Positions 18,863-30,033 of a stretch of 46,221 nt of DNA are shown piece by piece; position 1 is the first letter of the stretch, and every line of letters starts with the position of its first letter. Below the pieces are notes generated by a model. That model did no database searches and was not told the origin of the DNA. It saw only the letters and a program-made list of their open reading frames with translations. The DNA is from an uncultured Bacilli bacterium. Lineage in GTDB: Bacteria > Bacillota_I > Bacilli_A > RF39 > UBA660. The stretch covers positions 1 to 46,221 of the forward strand of contig CANQBI010000011.1 of the NCBI GenBank assembly GCA_947589435.1, written 5' to 3'. Both the position numbers and the translations under genes were made by a program.

Positions 18863-19324
18863 TTAAACCTCCTTTACTTCATCTCCATATATGGCTATAT
18901 AATAATCTTGATATTTTTTTATCTTGTATTTTTTAAGTTTTAAAGTATCAACATTCTTAAGACCATAAGATAAACCCATTCCTAAGTATTTAACATAACT
19001 TTCTTTTTTAACCCAAAGTTTTGTAAAATCTTCCGCATTTTTAACAAGCTTCTTTTCTTCATCATTTGCTATTTTATTTAAAACACGTTTCCTAAAAGTT
19101 ATTTTTTCAATATCAACACCAATTTCCTTTTTAGAAGTTACTAACACCGTATAATTATCTTTATGACTGATATTAAAATAGATTTTATTATTTTTTAAAT
19201 AAGGTTTACCATACTCATTATAGATTATTTTCTCATCTATATCATTTTCCTTTAAAACTTTTTTAAGTAAATTTCTTGAAGATACACCTTCTTCAATATA
19301 TAATTTAATCATTTCTACTTTCAA
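18863..19324 (-). CDS. 4'-phosphopantetheinyl transferase (Sfp-type)
   Basis: FNISHKDNYTVLVTSKKEIGVDIEKI; FTKLWVKKESYVKYLG. Confidence 0.9.
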   Translation of the reverse strand: MKVEMIKLYIEEGVSSRNLLKKVLKENDIDEKIIYNEYGKPYLKNNKIYFNISHKDNYTVLVTSKKEIGVDIEKITFRKRVLNKIANDEEKKLVKNAEDFTKLWVKKESYVKYLGMGLSYGLKNVDTLKLKKYKIKKYQDYYIAIYGDEVKEV

Positions 19325-19532
19325 TATAGTTAACGATATCTTCCACTGTTTGTAAGTTTTTAATATCTTTATCTAAAATTTCCACCTTAAATTCATCTTC
19401 AAAAGCGGCGACTAAATCCACTAAATCTAAAGACTCTAACTCTAAATCTTTAACTAAATTAGTTTTATCATTTATCTTACTTTCTGGTATTTCTAAAGTC
19501 CTTGAAATTAAACTTTTTACTTTCTCATTCAT
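19305..19532 (-). CDS. Acyl carrier protein
   Basis: DLELESLDLVDLVAAFEDEF carrying the phosphopantetheine serine. Confidence 0.9.
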   Translation of the reverse strand: MNEKVKSLISRTLEIPESKINDKTNLVKDLELESLDLVDLVAAFEDEFKVEILDKDIKNLQTVEDIVNYIESRND

Positions 19533-19534
19533 CT

Positions 19535-21112
19535 TTATTCTTCCTCTCTTACTTTACTTCTTAATATTTTTCGATTATTATTTTTGGGAAATTCTTCCAT
19601 TCTTAATTTAACAAAAGCAATTTGATGATTTTTCGGTTTATTACGATTATATTTATAAATTAAATTATCAAAATATTCTTGATTACCTAAATATTCTTCG
19701 GAAGGATAAATACTAGCCACTAGTTTATTTCCTTCTTCATAAACTATAACTTCCATAATGCCTTTATCTTTTAATAATTCACTTTCAATTTCTTCCGGAC
19801 TAATATTTTCCCCATTACTTAAAATGATGATATTCTTTTTTCTTCCCGTAATAAATAGAAATCCATCTTTATCTAAATAACCCAAATCACCTGTATAAAA
19901 GTAACCATCTTTTAAAACTTCTTTGGTAGCTTTTTTATCTTTATAATAACCAAGCATTACGACATCACCTTTAACACAGACTTCGCCATCAATAATTTTA
20001 ACTTCGACATCTCGGCATATTTGCCCAACACTGCCATCTCGGTAATATAGATTCCTATTAACAGAAACAACTGGAGAACATTCCGTAATACCGTAACCAT
20101 TTAAGATTTCAATACCAAGACCTCTAAACCATTTAACATATTTTTTATCGAGGTAAGCTCCACCACAAATGATATAATGAAGATTACCCCCAAATTCCTC
20201 TAAGATTTCTTTAAATAAAATCTTTCTTAAATCAATATTAATCTTTAATAAAGAATTACTAATTTTTAAACTATATTTGAGTAAATTATCTTTATGTCTA
20301 CTTCTTACTGTCTTCCATATTTGACGATAGAAAGTTTCCACAAAAGCCGGAACAACAAAGAGAGTATCCGGTTTATTTTCTTTTAAATCTCTTAAAACAT
20401 ATTTTAAACTACTATTTAAGAATATTTCTTTTCCATAATAGAAAGGTTTTAAAATACTTGTGATAAGGCCAAAAGCATGATGAAAAGGAAGAACACTCAC
20501 AACTAGCCCATCTGGTTTAAATAAAGATGAAGCGGCATATATGTCTCGTGCCATATTCTTTTGGGATAACACCACCGCTTTATTCGCGCCCGTTGTTCCC
20601 GAAGTAAAGAATATCGCCGCCTCTTTATCATCATCAATTTTTAAATCTATCTTTTCCTCTTTTTTAGTTTCTAATATTTTATATAATTCTTCTAAAGAAA
20701 TACTTTTATAACTCATCTTTTCTATAAAAGAATTATAATACTTAGAATAACAAATAGCTTTACTATCGCTTAATTTAAGAAGTTTAACTAAAGTCTCTTC
20801 ATCAACATCTTTATCCATAACCACACAAACATTACCACTTAAAATAATGGCTAAAAAAGTGATTATCCAAATATAACTATTCTCCCCAATTAAAGCAATA
20901 TGTTTATTTTTATAATTATTTTTAAAATAATTACTTAAAGCAAAAACGTCATGATATACATCATTAAAAGTTTTTTCTATTCTTATATTATTTTGATAAA
21001 AACTAAAAGCAATATCATTTTGATAATTATTCTTCGTTAAATCTAATAATTCTTTTAAATTATTTATTTTAGTATGTTTATAATAATCGTAATTTCTATT
21101 TAATGACTTCAT
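19535..21112 (-). CDS. AMP-dependent acyl synthetase/ligase
   Basis: AAIFFTSGTTGANKAVVLSQ; GYGITECSPVVSVN; YTGDLGYLDKDGFLFITGRKKNIIILSNGENISPEEIE. Confidence 0.93.
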   Translation of the reverse strand: MKSLNRNYDYYKHTKINNLKELLDLTKNNYQNDIAFSFYQNNIRIEKTFNDVYHDVFALSNYFKNNYKNKHIALIGENSYIWIITFLAIILSGNVCVVMDKDVDEETLVKLLKLSDSKAICYSKYYNSFIEKMSYKSISLEELYKILETKKEEKIDLKIDDDKEAAIFFTSGTTGANKAVVLSQKNMARDIYAASSLFKPDGLVVSVLPFHHAFGLITSILKPFYYGKEIFLNSSLKYVLRDLKENKPDTLFVVPAFVETFYRQIWKTVRSRHKDNLLKYSLKISNSLLKINIDLRKILFKEILEEFGGNLHYIICGGAYLDKKYVKWFRGLGIEILNGYGITECSPVVSVNRNLYYRDGSVGQICRDVEVKIIDGEVCVKGDVVMLGYYKDKKATKEVLKDGYFYTGDLGYLDKDGFLFITGRKKNIIILSNGENISPEEIESELLKDKGIMEVIVYEEGNKLVASIYPSEEYLGNQEYFDNLIYKYNRNKPKNHQIAFVKLRMEEFPKNNNRKILRSKVREEE

Positions 21113-21214
21113 AATAACACCTAATTCTTATACTCAATAAATATTATAACACATTTATCCTCTATAGTCTTTATATATAGTTCCAAAAAAAGAAAAAAAC
21201 TAATAAATAGTTAT

Positions 21215-23020
21215 CTATTCACTAGTTTTTTCAAATTGACTATTATAAAGTTCCGCATACTTACCATTAAGTTTTAATAACTCTTCATGCGTACCTTGTT
21301 CAATAATATTACCATTATCCATCATTAAGATTAAATCGGCATTTTTAATCGTAGATAACCGGTGCGCAATAATAAATGACGTTCTTCCTACCATAAGTTT
21401 ATCCATCGCCTTTTGAACTAACTCTTCTGTTCTCGTATCCACACTAGAAGTTGCTTCATCTAAAATTAAGAATGGTGCATCTTCAATCATACCTCGAGCA
21501 ATCGTTAAAAGTTGTTTTTGGCCACTGGATAAAGTATCATTATCAGTTAAATAAGTATCATATCCATTAGGCAGACTTTTAATAAAATGATGAAGTCCCA
21601 CTATTTTACAAACTTCTTCAACTCTACTATCTGAAACATCTTCTTTATTATACTTAATGTTCTCTTTAATTGTTCCTTCAAATACCCAAGTATCTTGTAA
21701 AACCATAATAAATAAGTTATGAATATTTTCACGAGTAAGTTCCCGAACTGGAATACCATCAATTAAAATCTCCCCATCATTAACTTCATAGAATTTCATA
21801 AGAAGATTAACTAAGGTAGTTTTACCAGCTCCCGTTGGACCGACAATAGCAATTTTTTCTCCCGGTTTTACTGAAACATTAAAGTCTTTGATGATGGTTT
21901 TATCTTCATCATAACCAAACTTAACGTGTTTAAATTCGATAGCTCCTTTGACTTCTTTTCTTTCTAACTTTTTAGTGAATTTACTTTCATCAGTCATTTC
22001 TTCTTCACCTAAAAATTCAAATACTCTTTCACTTGCCGCTGCGGTTGATTGTAAGTTCGAAAATGCTTGAGCAATTTGCGTTAAAGGTTGAGTAAATAAT
22101 CTTACATATAACATGAAAGCCACAATTACGCCAAAGTCAATGACATTATTCATTGTAAGTAAGGCTCCCACTATACAAACACAAACATAACCAAAGTTAC
22201 CAATGAAAGCCATAAATGGATGCATTAATCCTGATAAGAATTGACCTCTTCTTAAATGTTCATATATTTTATCATTAATTTCTTCAAATTTTTGATTAGC
22301 TTCATCAGTTCCGTTATAGCTTTTGACCACATTATGACCCGAATACATTTCTTCAATATGACCATCTAAATCGCCAATTTCATTTTGAAGCATTAAGAAA
22401 TATTTTTGACTATGACTTATAACAATAAGCATAAAAGCAAAACCGATAATACTCGAGATGATAGCCACAATGGCCATAATACCATTAGTAATAAACATCA
22501 TAAATAAAGAACCAATAAATAATGTTATAGAAGATACCAATGTACCCAAACTTTGATTTAAAGTATTACTTAAAGTATCAACATCGTTAGTTACTCTCGA
22601 TAAGATATCTCCATAACTATGCTTATCAAAATACTTAAGAGGCATTCTATTTATTTTCTCTGTTATTTCTTTTCTTAAATCTTTCGAAAAACGATTGGTT
22701 ACAACAGCCATAATAAATTGTTCAAGATAACCAAAAATAGCACTTATAACATAGATAATTAAAAGAGTTAAGGAAATACTTTTAACTTTATCTAAATCGA
22801 TACCAGTTAAAAGGCCATTTGTTATGGTATTTGTAATATCTCTTAATTTATCCGGTCCAATAATGGATAAAATAGAACTAAACATTGCTAAAATAACCGC
22901 GATTAAAATAAGAATAAAGTAAGGATGACAATACTTAATTAAAGACTTCATTGATTTTTTAAAATCTTTAGCCTTACCATTATTGTTATTCATTCTTCTT
23001 CCATTATGCATGAGCTTCAC
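21215..23020 (-). CDS. ABC exporter (TM-NBD fusion), subunit B
   Basis: GPTGAGKTT Walker A, LSSGQKQLL signature, LILDEATSSVD. Confidence 0.93.
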   Translation of the reverse strand: MKLMHNGRRMNNNNGKAKDFKKSMKSLIKYCHPYFILILIAVILAMFSSILSIIGPDKLRDITNTITNGLLTGIDLDKVKSISLTLLIIYVISAIFGYLEQFIMAVVTNRFSKDLRKEITEKINRMPLKYFDKHSYGDILSRVTNDVDTLSNTLNQSLGTLVSSITLFIGSLFMMFITNGIMAIVAIISSIIGFAFMLIVISHSQKYFLMLQNEIGDLDGHIEEMYSGHNVVKSYNGTDEANQKFEEINDKIYEHLRRGQFLSGLMHPFMAFIGNFGYVCVCIVGALLTMNNVIDFGVIVAFMLYVRLFTQPLTQIAQAFSNLQSTAAASERVFEFLGEEEMTDESKFTKKLERKEVKGAIEFKHVKFGYDEDKTIIKDFNVSVKPGEKIAIVGPTGAGKTTLVNLLMKFYEVNDGEILIDGIPVRELTRENIHNLFIMVLQDTWVFEGTIKENIKYNKEDVSDSRVEEVCKIVGLHHFIKSLPNGYDTYLTDNDTLSSGQKQLLTIARGMIEDAPFLILDEATSSVDTRTEELVQKAMDKLMVGRTSFIIAHRLSTIKNADLILMMDNGNIIEQGTHEELLKLNGKYAELYNSQFEKTSE

Positions 23021-24815
23021 CCCCTAAATCTTTTTCTATTTCAGAGGCACTTAATTGCGATAACGCAATTTCTTTATAAATAGGACAATTTTGAAGTAAC
23101 TCTTTATGAGTTCCATACCCTACTACTTTACCTTCATCCAAAACCATTATTTTATCGGCATCTTTAATTGTTCCAATTCTTTGGGCCACAATTAAATTAG
23201 TAGCGTTCTTCGTATATTTCTTTAAAGCCTTTCTTAAAGAAATATCCGTTTTATAATCAAGGGCGGAAAAACTATCATCAAAAATATAGATTTCGGGATC
23301 TTTAGCAATGGCTCTAGCGATAGCTAATCTTTGTTTTTGACCACCTGAAAGGTTTGTTCCACCTCTTGCTACTTCAGCATCATATTTACCTTCCATCTTT
23401 AAGACAAAATCTTCGCCTTGAGCTACTTTAACAGCTTCTTTAATTTTATCTTTACTTGGTTTTCCTTTACCATTATCTCCGTATGTTACATTGGATGAAA
23501 TACTTCCACTAAAGATAACGGCCCTTTGGGGAATATAACCAATTATATTATTTAAACTAGCAAGTTTATAATCTTTAACATTTATGCCATCCACTAATAT
23601 TTCACCTTCGGTAGCATCATAAAATCTTGGCACTAAATTTATAAGTGTTGATTTACCACTTCCAGTAGAACCTATAAAAGCAATAGTTTCACCCATATTA
23701 ACTTTAAATGAGACATTTTCTAAAATATATTCTTCGGCATCCGGATATTTAAAAGAAACATTTTTAAATTCAACCGTACCTACTTCCTTACCTTTTTCTA
23801 AACTTCCATCTTTAATATGTTCTTCACATTCTAAAACTTCTAAAATTCTTTTGGCGGATACTGATGCTCTTGGATACATAATAAAAATCATAATAAGCAT
23901 CATGAATGACATTAGAACTTGCATTGCATAAGATGAGAATACTACCATGTCTCCAAATAAATTGATTTTATCCATCATTCCGGCTTTTTCAATAAGAATT
24001 GCTCCGACAAAATAAATGGCTAGAGAAAGTCCAGATGAAACCAAAGTCATAACTGGAGATAATACTCCTAAAGTCTTTTGATTAAATAATTGAAGATTCT
24101 TTAATTCTTCATTAGCTTTTTCAAATTTTTCTTGTTGATAATCTTCGGCATTAAAGGCTCTGATAACTCTTATGCCAAGTAAATTTTCTCTGGTAATTCT
24201 ATTTAAGTTATCGGTTAATTTTTGAACAATTTTAAATTTTGGAAAGACTAAAATCATTAAAATAATAATCGTAATAATTAATATTACTACCCCTAAAGCT
24301 GTAATCATTGTCCAAGTAAAGTTCTTTCCCGCAATCTTTAAAATTGCCCAAACAGCCATAATTGGAGCCTTAATCATTGCTTGAAGGCCCATGGCAATAA
24401 GCATTTGCACTTGGGTAACATCATTTGTGGTTCTTGTAATTAAACTACTAGTTGAAAACTCTTTAATTTCTTCCGTACCAAATGAACCCACTTTCTCAAA
24501 AATATCTTTTCTAGTAATCTTACCAAAATAAGCCGCAACCCGAGAAGCAAAGTAACCCACCACAAAAGAAGCAATTAAACTACCGAAGGCACATAACATC
24601 ATATATCCGCCTTCTTTTAGAATACTTGCCATTTCGCTCCCTTCAGTTTGGACTAATACTGTAATATTAGACATATAATCAGGTATTTTTAATTCCAAAT
24701 AAACATTTATGGATACAAAAATTACACATATAAAAGCATATAAAAAATGCCTTTTACCTAATTTTTTAAATAATTTAAACATATAAACATTCCTTTCTAG
24801 TTGTTTAATTAACAA
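23004..24815 (-). CDS. ABC exporter (TM-NBD fusion), subunit A
   Basis: GSTGSGKST Walker A, LSGGQKQRLAIARA; Walker B reads IYIFDDSFSALD. Confidence 0.93.
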   Translation of the reverse strand: MLIKQLERNVYMFKLFKKLGKRHFLYAFICVIFVSINVYLELKIPDYMSNITVLVQTEGSEMASILKEGGYMMLCAFGSLIASFVVGYFASRVAAYFGKITRKDIFEKVGSFGTEEIKEFSTSSLITRTTNDVTQVQMLIAMGLQAMIKAPIMAVWAILKIAGKNFTWTMITALGVVILIITIIILMILVFPKFKIVQKLTDNLNRITRENLLGIRVIRAFNAEDYQQEKFEKANEELKNLQLFNQKTLGVLSPVMTLVSSGLSLAIYFVGAILIEKAGMMDKINLFGDMVVFSSYAMQVLMSFMMLIMIFIMYPRASVSAKRILEVLECEEHIKDGSLEKGKEVGTVEFKNVSFKYPDAEEYILENVSFKVNMGETIAFIGSTGSGKSTLINLVPRFYDATEGEILVDGINVKDYKLASLNNIIGYIPQRAVIFSGSISSNVTYGDNGKGKPSKDKIKEAVKVAQGEDFVLKMEGKYDAEVARGGTNLSGGQKQRLAIARAIAKDPEIYIFDDSFSALDYKTDISLRKALKKYTKNATNLIVAQRIGTIKDADKIMVLDEGKVVGYGTHKELLQNCPIYKEIALSQLSASEIEKDLGGEAHA

Positions 24816-24849
24816 ACATTTAATATTTTATATTAAGATTGTGATAATA

Positions 24850-25578
24850 TTATGAAATAAGTTTACTTTCTCCTGTTTCATAATTTATTTCTATGCCCTT
24901 TTGGACATTATAGATATAAACGTGAAATTTTATACCTTCGCCTTTATCTTCTACCGATAAAGCTTCCATTTCAATTCCTTTGGCTACTAAATCAGTACCC
25001 TCAAAAATTGGCGTAACCCGGTACATAACATGATTATTTGTTTCTTTAATATACCTAGCTACTTCATTTTCAAAGTCAAGCATGGTTCCCGTATTTGTCT
25101 CTCTTGTACAGGTAATTAAGTTTTTAGGATTTGCATTTTCTCCCGATAATTGAAAACCAATTAAATGACATCTATTATATAAATATTTACCATCAACAAT
25201 ATCATATTTAATTGTATGCCAACCACTCGGTTTAATCATCCCAATACTGCCTCTTTCTTCTGTTGGCATTAAATCTTTACCCAAAATAGCAAAGGCAGAA
25301 CCACATCTTCCTAAAAAGTCTAGTTCACTATAATCTTCTCTACTTTTAGTACTTATCTCTTCTTCCGTGAAAGATGGAATATTTTCATTTACATAAACAA
25401 AACTTTTACCATTATACTCAGGAATCTCACCAAGATTATAAGATGGCGTTGGAAAAGCATAGGTATAAATAAACTTCTTAATCTCATCCGAAAAATTTAA
25501 GGCTGTTGTAAATAATATACCTAAGATTAAGAACACTATTAGACCTTTGGGATTTTCTTTTACTCTCCTTCTTCGCAT
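24850..25578 (-). CDS. Membrane-anchored DNA/RNA non-specific endonuclease
   Basis: N-terminal TM; YLYNRCHLIGFQLSGENANPKNLITCTRETNTG nuclease motif. Confidence 0.88.
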   Translation of the reverse strand: MRRRRVKENPKGLIVFLILGILFTTALNFSDEIKKFIYTYAFPTPSYNLGEIPEYNGKSFVYVNENIPSFTEEEISTKSREDYSELDFLGRCGSAFAILGKDLMPTEERGSIGMIKPSGWHTIKYDIVDGKYLYNRCHLIGFQLSGENANPKNLITCTRETNTGTMLDFENEVARYIKETNNHVMYRVTPIFEGTDLVAKGIEMEALSVEDKGEGIKFHVYIYNVQKGIEINYETGESKLIS

Positions 25579-25678
25579 TATAACCTCCTGGACAATATAA
25601 TTATATCACACGAACAAAGGTATCTACAACTAATTTTGAACTTTTTTAGAACTTTTTTCTTCTTTTCCCCATAAACAC

Positions 25679-28600
25679 TTAGGAAACAGCTGTTACCACT
25701 TTCTTGCTTTTCTTACTTTTAGAGGACTTTTTCAATTTATTTTTCACTATAAATTTATCTAAACAAGCAAGCATTGGTGGAAGAACAAAAATAATTAAGA
25801 TGGCCGCACAAATAGTTCCTTCAGATAATGTTTTACATATTTTGGCAGCCACTTCGGATGCAAAATAACCTACAATAAGCGTTACAATAATTAATATGGA
25901 AGCACTTGTTAAAATAGTATGGATAGAATTATTATAAGCTTTAATTAAAGATGTTTCAATATCATTATCTTTTCTTGCTTCCAAGTAATATGATGTATAA
26001 AGAATCGCATAATCAATCGTAGCGCCCATCAAAATACTTTGAACGATTAAAATAGAAATGAAATAAACGGATCCTCCAAAGGATAAAATACCCATAATAA
26101 GGAAGATGGCACTTTGAATAAGTAATACTAACATTGTAGATATCTTTAATGATTTAAAAGTGAAAGCCACTACCACTAAGATAAAGGCCATAGTTAAAAC
26201 GGTAATTAAATTTAACTCATTATCAAAAGTATTATTCATTTCTTTGGCCATTGCGGAATTACCCACAATATAATACTCCCCTTTATCTTTTAGGGCATCC
26301 TCTATTTTATCTAAGAAAGCAAAAGTTTCCTCACTTTCAAATTCCATATAAGTATTAAATACCGCTCTATTATACTTATCACTTGTTAAATTAACCTTCG
26401 CATCTTTAATAGTATCATAACCTTTAATAATATCTTCTTCCATATCTTTATCAATATAGTCAGCAAATCTTTTATCATTTAAAATATCTTCATATAAATA
26501 GGTAATAAATTCTTCTATGGTCATTTGATATTTTTTATCATAACTTTTAACGCTACCATAATAGATATAAACTAAATCAATTAAATCTTTATCTAAGTCT
26601 TTACTTAATGGTTTTAATAAATTATAAACTTCTTTACTCGTATATTTTTTATTATTTAAAGAATTATCCATTACTTTTTTAATATTCTTTAAATCACTTA
26701 CATCTTTACTACTTAACTTACTACTATATTCTTTATTTGGTACAACATCACTTAGTAAAAATTCTACAAATTCTTTATAACTAAAACTAGGTTTAATGGT
26801 ATCTGTTTTATAGATTCCATAAATTAACTTAATTTTTTCTTCATCTAAACTTAGGAATTTCGCTAATTCTTTATCACTATATTTTTTACCATTATTAGTA
26901 CTTTCCATAACATCTTTAATTAATGTTAAATTATCTATTTCTTCTACACTTAAGTTTTCTTTTAACATATCGGTATCTAATATTAAATTCACAAACTTTA
27001 AAGGATCTAATCTAACACTATCTTGATAATATAAGGTATAGATATTTTTTAAATCATCTTTTGGAATGACTAACATACTACTTGCTTCATTATAGGTATA
27101 TACTTTATTATTCATAGCGCTATCCATAAAAGTATAGACTGTTTCTAATAAAGCTAATTTTTCTTTAACACCAGGAAATGCGGAAAATGATGCCATTCTC
27201 TCATCACTTAAGATTGTCTTGGCAAATTCATAAGGAGTATATTCTTCAGTTTTATTTATAATTCTAGATATCTCTAATTGAGAAATAGTTCCATCATCAA
27301 TCCCAAACAATTTTCCTAATTCTTCAACACTCATTTTCTTATCAATAATACTTTTATCTGTAAACTTAATTACATTATTAAGTTTAGCTATATCTCCTTC
27401 AGATAAATTACTTTTTACAGTACTATTATTAACCATAAAAGTGGCTAAATTATGTAGGGATAAAGTATAACTATTTATTTTAGTGCTTAAATAGTATAAA
27501 TATATTTGACTAGTGGTATCTTCATCTATTCCAAAAAGTTTAGCCATATCATCACTATCTACTTTTTTATTAATTGTATCTTTAGTGGAAAATTTTTCTA
27601 ACATATCTAATTCATTTTTTACATCATCATTAAAATTATCTTGATATTTAGGATTAGTTAGAAGATTATTCTTAGTATATTTACTAAATTCATTTAAAGA
27701 TAAAGTAGTCTCATTATCTTTTGTATTATATAAAATAATTAAATCATCATAAGTATCTTTATTAATATTTAAAATATTTGTTATTTCTTCCGAAGTTCTT
27801 TTCTTATTAATATTGCTTGTACTCGTAAAATTCTTTAACTTCGTAATATCTTCTTTCATACTTTTACTAACATGACTATTCATTTTCTTATTTTTATAAA
27901 CATTACTTTCAATAAAATTAAGGAAATTATTTAAACTTATTTTATTATTTTCTTTCGGATTGTGATAATGATAATAAACAATTTTTAATAAGTAATCTTC
28001 AATTTTCGTATCGTTATCTAATTCCTCTAATTTAGGATTTACTTCACTATAAAGTAAAGGTTCATCAATCGTTACCCCATAACACAAAGTATCATTAACA
28101 TATTTATTATCTTTAATGGTGTTACATAGAGTGGTAACTTCTTCCTCTAGGCTTTTTTCATAGACAATCGCCATTTGATTATTAACGGGAAAATATTTCT
28201 CAACTTCACTAACTTCAGATGAGGTATAAAAAATTCCTAAGTTTCCTTTTAAAAAATAACTACCAACTAGAATAACTAAGAATAAAACTAAATAAATATA
28301 ACGAAATTTATAAGCAAAATGGCCTAATTTATCTAATTTTATAGTAAAACTTTTCTTATGAGTTTTCGTAATTAATTTATCAAAAGCTAAAATTAAAAAT
28401 GGTAACATCGTAAAAATACTTAATAAACTAAATAAAACTCCTTTAGCTAAAACAAAACCTAAATCTTTCCCAATGGTAAAACTCATAAATACTAAGGCCA
28501 GTAAACCTACAATGGTGGTTACTGAACTACTCGAAATAGATTTAAAAGAATAGTATAAAGCATTTTTCATGGCTTTAACTTTATCACTTTCTTTTTCTTT

Positions 28601-29299
28601 CTCTTGGCGATATCTATTCATAAGCATAATAGAATAATCCATTGATAAAGCCATTTGTAAAATTGCGGCGATGGAATTAGTAATATTGGAAACACTACCA
28701 AAAATAAAGTTGGTTCCTTTATTTAAGAAAACAGCCACTAGGATAGCAAATAAGAATAAAAATGGTTCCGTATAAGAAGAGGAAGCAATAATCAAAATAA
28801 CTAAAGCACTTAAAACCGCAATGACAACAATATAAAATGGTAAAACAACTTTGTTTTCATCAGAAACCGTTCCACTGGTATCAACTAAATTTTCTTTAAA
28901 ATAAGTTGTGACATCTTGATATATTTTCTTAGCTTCTTTAGAAGATGAGGCATAATCTAAATTTAAAGTAAATAAAGTATAATTATCTTTATTAAAGTTT
29001 TTATTATTTTCATATTCCAAAGAAACATTTTTTATACTTTCTAAATATTTTAAAGCCTTACTTTTATCTTCCTCATCTAAATCTTTAACCATTACATTTA
29101 AAGTACTTACTTCTTCTTTAAAATTAGCATTCATGATATCTAGACCAATTCGAACATTGGAAGTCTTAGGTAAATACTCCATAATATCATAATTTATATC
29201 TGTATATTTAACCATGAAAAAAGATGCAATTGTTAAAATTAGCATTAAAATAAAAATTAATAATCTTTTTTCGACAATAAAATCTGTTATTTTTTGCAA
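25679..29299 (-). CDS. MMPL/RND-family transporter with very large internal repeat domain
   Basis: Two TM bundles (SMDYSIMLMNRYRQEKE; ATIDYAILYTSYYLEAR) separated by about 600 aa of helical repeat units. Confidence 0.9.
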   Translation of the reverse strand: MQKITDFIVEKRLLIFILMLILTIASFFMVKYTDINYDIMEYLPKTSNVRIGLDIMNANFKEEVSTLNVMVKDLDEEDKSKALKYLESIKNVSLEYENNKNFNKDNYTLFTLNLDYASSSKEAKKIYQDVTTYFKENLVDTSGTVSDENKVVLPFYIVVIAVLSALVILIIASSSYTEPFLFLFAILVAVFLNKGTNFIFGSVSNITNSIAAILQMALSMDYSIMLMNRYRQEKEKESDKVKAMKNALYYSFKSISSSSVTTIVGLLALVFMSFTIGKDLGFVLAKGVLFSLLSIFTMLPFLILAFDKLITKTHKKSFTIKLDKLGHFAYKFRYIYLVLFLVILVGSYFLKGNLGIFYTSSEVSEVEKYFPVNNQMAIVYEKSLEEEVTTLCNTIKDNKYVNDTLCYGVTIDEPLLYSEVNPKLEELDNDTKIEDYLLKIVYYHYHNPKENNKISLNNFLNFIESNVYKNKKMNSHVSKSMKEDITKLKNFTSTSNINKKRTSEEITNILNINKDTYDDLIILYNTKDNETTLSLNEFSKYTKNNLLTNPKYQDNFNDDVKNELDMLEKFSTKDTINKKVDSDDMAKLFGIDEDTTSQIYLYYLSTKINSYTLSLHNLATFMVNNSTVKSNLSEGDIAKLNNVIKFTDKSIIDKKMSVEELGKLFGIDDGTISQLEISRIINKTEEYTPYEFAKTILSDERMASFSAFPGVKEKLALLETVYTFMDSAMNNKVYTYNEASSMLVIPKDDLKNIYTLYYQDSVRLDPLKFVNLILDTDMLKENLSVEEIDNLTLIKDVMESTNNGKKYSDKELAKFLSLDEEKIKLIYGIYKTDTIKPSFSYKEFVEFLLSDVVPNKEYSSKLSSKDVSDLKNIKKVMDNSLNNKKYTSKEVYNLLKPLSKDLDKDLIDLVYIYYGSVKSYDKKYQMTIEEFITYLYEDILNDKRFADYIDKDMEEDIIKGYDTIKDAKVNLTSDKYNRAVFNTYMEFESEETFAFLDKIEDALKDKGEYYIVGNSAMAKEMNNTFDNELNLITVLTMAFILVVVAFTFKSLKISTMLVLLIQSAIFLIMGILSFGGSVYFISILIVQSILMGATIDYAILYTSYYLEARKDNDIETSLIKAYNNSIHTILTSASILIIVTLIVGYFASEVAAKICKTLSEGTICAAILIIFVLPPMLACLDKFIVKNKLKKSSKSKKSKKVVTAVS

Positions 29300-29374
29300 A
29301 TTAATGGCCTCTTTTCTTTAAAGACAAGATAGATTATATCTTAAAACAAATAAAAAATGAATAACAAATTATTA

Positions 29375-29400
29375 GATAGTGTCTAAATTTTAACACTGTC
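29375..29400. promoter_or_regulatory. Candidate TetR operator
   Basis: GATAGTGT-N10-ACACTGTC imperfect palindrome in the divergent region between MMPL and TetR genes. Confidence 0.5.
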
Positions 29401-29445
29401 TTTATTTATGTCTAAATATATGGTAAAATAATCTTGGTGGTTTAA

Positions 29446-29991
29446 ATGAAAGTTAAAATGCTTAACTCTTCTTCTTTAAAAACTAAAGATAAAATTAGAA
29501 GTGCTTTTGCCTCTTTAGTTAAGGAAAAGAAAGAATTTAGTAAAATTACCGTTACGGATATTACGAAACTTGCTGACATTACCAGAGGAACGTTTTATAC
29601 CCACTACGATAATATTTATGATGTAGCAAGAGAATTTCAAGAAGAAACTTTAAATATTTTAACGAGTAATTTAAATGATTTAAATAATAAAAATAATATT
29701 GATTTATTCTTTGATACGATGTTTGCTTATTTAAAGAGTCATGAAGATATTTATAGTATGCTTTTATCTAGTAATGATCCCTTACTTTTTACAGGGAACT
29801 TAAATAAAATTATTTTAAACAACTTATATCAAGTTATTGAACCTAGTAAAATTAAGCAAAAAGAATTACAAATATCGATATTTATTGATGGAAGTACGGC
29901 TTTAGTTATTAAACACTTTAGGAAAGAAGTTCCTTATACTTTAGATGAGATAAATACCGCGATTAAGCAAACTTTCAAGAAATTATTTTAA
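29446..29991 (+). CDS. TetR/AcrR family transcriptional regulator
   Basis: KITVTDITKLADITRGTFYTHYDNIYDVAREF HTH. Confidence 0.9.
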   Translation: MKVKMLNSSSLKTKDKIRSAFASLVKEKKEFSKITVTDITKLADITRGTFYTHYDNIYDVAREFQEETLNILTSNLNDLNNKNNIDLFFDTMFAYLKSHEDIYSMLLSSNDPLLFTGNLNKIILNNLYQVIEPSKIKQKELQISIFIDGSTALVIKHFRKEVPYTLDEINTAIKQTFKKLF

Positions 29992-30033
29992 TATAAATGC
30001 CCTATATATTTATATGTTTTAAAAATTAAAATG

